A DNA stretch of 45,608 bases from Acidimicrobiales bacterium (GTDB lineage: Bacteria; Actinomycetota; Acidimicrobiia; Acidimicrobiales; JACCXE01): positions 1-45,608 of the forward strand of contig DASZWD010000033.1 of NCBI GenBank assembly GCA_035546775.1. Direction: 5' to 3'. The position numbers and the translations under genes were made by a program. The notes beneath the pieces were generated by a model. It ran no database searches, had not been told where the DNA came from, and worked only from the letters and a program-made list of their open reading frames with translations. Below, piece after piece: positions 43,320-45,608 of this stretch (position 1 is the stretch's first letter; each line of letters starts with the position of its first letter).

Positions 43320-44797
43320 CACTTCGCCGCGGCGCGCTGGTGATCGCCGCGCTGCTCGCGCTGACCGCGTGCGGGTCAGGCGGCGGGCGCCCGCTGAACA
43401 TGGCGGACGCGTTCTCCCGCGACACCACCACTACGACGGCCGCCGCGGTCCCGGCGACCACGGACACGTCGGTCGGCGCGGCCGACACGGCGGGGTCGGG
43501 TGTGGCGGTGGCAGGCCGCAGCGCTGTTGCCACCAGCACGAGCCACGCGACGTCCGTGACCCGCGCCGGTAAGACCGTGCTGGCGCGCGGCGTGAAGTCG
43601 GATCGCATCATCCTGGGCTGGGAAGGGCTCTCCGACAGCGCGGCTGGCGCGGTGGCTGCCGTCGGTGTCACGGCACGCGAGGTGTCCGAGGCCGACCAGA
43701 AGGCGCAGGTCGACGCGATGGTGAAGGACATCAACGCCCGCGGCGGCATCGGCGGGAAGAAGGTCGTGATGCTGTACCACTTCGTGGACGTCACGCAGGG
43801 CACCGCGGATACGCGCGCCCAGCAGACGTGCGAGTTCTTCACCAACGACAACGAGATCTTCGCGCTGGTGTTGCGGGCCAATCACAACGGGACGCTGTCG
43901 GCGTGCATGGCCCAGCACAAGACACCGGTGATCGACGTGAGTTCCACGGTGCTGCCCGTCGACCAGAAGGACCTCGACGAGCGCTACCCCTACCTGTACC
44001 TGCCGCTGCACGTGAACCTGAGCCGTCTCGGGGCGTACATCGACGCCCTGGCACAGCAGCACTTCCTCGACGGCGGGGCCCGCGTCGGTCTGCTGCGCTA
44101 CGACATGCCCGCCCACAAGCGCGCCCGTGACCAGGTCATCGTGCCGGCGCTCGCACGCCACGGATCCAAGCTGACCGACGAGTTCGCCTTCACGCCGGTG
44201 CGCGAGGTCGCCGACCTCGGCCAGGAAGGTACACAGGCGGCGAATGCGGCGCTGCGCTTCAAAGCCGAAGGCATCAACCGGGTGATCTTCCTTCCCTCGG
44301 CGTGGACGATTCTGACTGTCTTCCCGAAAGAGGCGAACTCGGCCGGCTACAAGCCGCGCTACGGCGTCGACAGTTGGGAGTCGCCCGAGTACCTGCGGAA
44401 CAACGCGCCCGCCGCGCAGCTCCAGGGCGCTGTCGGCCTTGGGTGGTTGCCGCACGACGACGTCCCGCCGAACGTTGCGCTCGCCGAGGAGCGGACGCTG
44501 CCCGACTGGAGTCACTGCGCCGCCGCGCTGAAAGCCGCGGGCTACCCGGAAGACTTCGCGACATACTGCACGCCGTTCCTTTTCCTCAAGGAGGCGATGG
44601 CGCGTGGGACTGGGCTCACCGCAGCGGGGTTGCGTGCTGGCGCCGACAAGCTGGGCGCGGCGCCGTACTCGACCGCGAATTTCGGCACGTTCTTCGGCCC
44701 GGGTCGTAGCGACGGCGCGAGCCTGGGGCGCAACATCGCGTTCGACGGTGGGTGCGCGTGCTTCACGTACGTGAGCGCGCCGTACCCCATCCCATGA
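43316..44797 (+). CDS. ABC substrate-binding lipoprotein (4)
   Basis: This 493-aa type 1 binding protein has a GTG start overlapping the Ltp stop. The signal is MTLRRGALVIAALLALTAC with lipobox Cys19, followed by a long Thr/Ala/Ser-rich linker (to about residue 95). The domain contains GGIGGKKVVMLYHFV, FTNDNEIFALVL and GWLPHDDVPP. The C-terminal family motif GPGRSDGA and a CAC pair are present. It is translationally coupled to catabolic genes and so probably binds the substrate of this operon. No permease or ATPase appears in the window. Confidence 0.85.
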   Translation: MTLRRGALVIAALLALTACGSGGGRPLNMADAFSRDTTTTTAAAVPATTDTSVGAADTAGSGVAVAGRSAVATSTSHATSVTRAGKTVLARGVKSDRIILGWEGLSDSAAGAVAAVGVTAREVSEADQKAQVDAMVKDINARGGIGGKKVVMLYHFVDVTQGTADTRAQQTCEFFTNDNEIFALVLRANHNGTLSACMAQHKTPVIDVSSTVLPVDQKDLDERYPYLYLPLHVNLSRLGAYIDALAQQHFLDGGARVGLLRYDMPAHKRARDQVIVPALARHGSKLTDEFAFTPVREVADLGQEGTQAANAALRFKAEGINRVIFLPSAWTILTVFPKEANSAGYKPRYGVDSWESPEYLRNNAPAAQLQGAVGLGWLPHDDVPPNVALAEERTLPDWSHCAAALKAAGYPEDFATYCTPFLFLKEAMARGTGLTAAGLRAGADKLGAAPYSTANFGTFFGPGRSDGASLGRNIAFDGGCACFTYVSAPYPIP

Positions 44798-45608
44798 GGC
44801 GCGTGCTCGTCGTCGTGGTGACGGTCCTGTTCTTCAGCGGGCTCGTGGGCCTGTCGGTGCACTCGACGTTCGGCGAGTCGGCGAGCCAGGGCACCGACGA
44901 CACTGCGCTGAGCGTCGGCGGCGGCCCCGCCGTGGACGACACCACGCCGGCGGACTTGGGCGCGAGCGGCGACGCGTCGGTGGGCGGCGTCGTGGCGACC
45001 GATGCCGGAGGGGCAACGGGAGCGACGACCGCGCCGCTACAGCGTCGTACGACGACCAGTGTCGCCAAGAGCAGTGCCACCAAACCGATCGTGATCGGCA
45101 TTCACGACGACAACACCGCATCCGCCGCGCAGGCCTACGGCGTCAAGGGACTCCAAGGCAGCCAGATGCCCTGGATCAACGAAGTCATCGACTGGATCAA
45201 CAAGAACGGCGGGATGGGCGGGCGCAAGCTCGAGGTAGTGGCGCACGTGACGGAAAACCTCAACGGGACCTTCGACCAGCAGGCGCAAGAAGCGTGCGTC
45301 GACTTCACGGAAGACCATCACGTCGTCGCGGTCGTGGGCGGCGCCAAGATCCCGACGCTCAACCTCGTCGACTGCCTGGCCAAGCACAAGACGCCGCTGG
45401 TGTGGGACTACCACTTCATGGCCGACGGCGCGACGCTCGACCGTTACGCCGACTACCTCTACATGCCCACGATGGTGCGCCTCGAGCGCATGGGTGTGTG
45501 GATCGACGCGATCGCGGAGCGCGGGTTCTTCGCCAACAGCAAGATCGGCCTCGTCCGCTACGACGAACCGCTGTCGAAGCGCCTGGCCGATCAGGTGATC
45601 AAGCCGCG
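44794..45608 (+). CDS. ABC substrate-binding protein (5), truncated by the window end
   Basis: The frame opens at the ATG overlapping the previous stop (ATGA) and runs to the last base, so at least 271 codons are present and the C-terminus lies outside. The N-terminal hydrophobic segment (VLVVVVTVLFFSGLVGLSV) has no lipobox Cys, unlike the four related proteins, so it is either cleaved by signal peptidase I or membrane-anchored. After a Gly/Ala/Thr linker the domain starts with IVIGIHDDNTASAAQAYGVK, then GGMGGRKLEVVAHV and FTEDHHVVAVVGG, clearly the same family. It is the eighth gene of the operon starting at 36838. Confidence 0.82.
   Translation, partial: MRRVLVVVVTVLFFSGLVGLSVHSTFGESASQGTDDTALSVGGGPAVDDTTPADLGASGDASVGGVVATDAGGATGATTAPLQRRTTTSVAKSSATKPIVIGIHDDNTASAAQAYGVKGLQGSQMPWINEVIDWINKNGGMGGRKLEVVAHVTENLNGTFDQQAQEACVDFTEDHHVVAVVGGAKIPTLNLVDCLAKHKTPLVWDYHFMADGATLDRYADYLYMPTMVRLERMGVWIDAIAERGFFANSKIGLVRYDEPLSKRLADQVIKP

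Overview
The window is very GC-rich, bacterial and gene-dense. It looks like an actinobacterium, plausibly from the Acidimicrobiia: GTG starts are frequent, start and stop codons overlap by 4 bp, a mycothiol-type DinB enzyme is present (32408-33190), and FadD, FadE, MaoC, SDR, SCP2-thiolase and DUF35 genes are abundant. The phylum is inferred from gene content; no rRNA or other taxonomic marker was read.

Region 1 (1-6005) is mostly housekeeping. It holds tRNA-Ser(CGA), tadA, a secreted caspase-like protein, ppx and ppk1 (polyphosphate breakdown and synthesis, same strand), the SRP RNA gene ffs and tRNA-Ser(GGA). The last 32 nt of ffs are duplicated exactly, 100 bp away.

Region 2 (6040-27719) begins the catabolic section. 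It has a CoA ligase diverging from two paralogous CocE/NonD hydrolases and an amidase, then three orphan type-1 substrate-binding lipoproteins. A double-headed TetR regulator diverges from a second amidase. After that come a PhyH dioxygenase, two divergent crotonases, an exported protein of unknown function, an acyl-CoA dehydrogenase, a MaoC hydratase, an SDR dehydrogenase and a secreted CAP protein.

Region 3 (27726-36790) is mainly minus strand: SCP2-type thiolase, HMG-CoA-synthase-like/OB fusion, ABM-domain protein, acyl-CoA dehydrogenase and an SCP2-like small protein. A DinB-like gene diverges from these. A 619-bp gene-free stretch follows, then a third amidase coupled to a FadD ligase.

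Region 4 (36838-45608, open at the window end) is one tightly packed plus-strand operon: M20 hydrolase, CoA ligase, acyl-CoA dehydrogenase, PhyH dioxygenase, DUF35 protein, Ltp-type thiolase homologue lacking thiolase catalytic residues, and two more substrate-binding proteins.

Taken together, regions 2-4 suggest hydrolysis of amides or esters (three amidases, two CocE, one M20), capture by substrate-binding proteins, activation to CoA thioesters (three ligases), and beta-oxidation or retro-aldol shortening. The substrate is unknown; the Ltp/DUF35 pair resembles actinobacterial steroid side-chain aldolases. A degenerate inverted motif, TnAAy-N4-GTTnA, can be read by eye at six promoter regions of the catabolic genes, including that of the double TetR gene, so a local regulon is possible.
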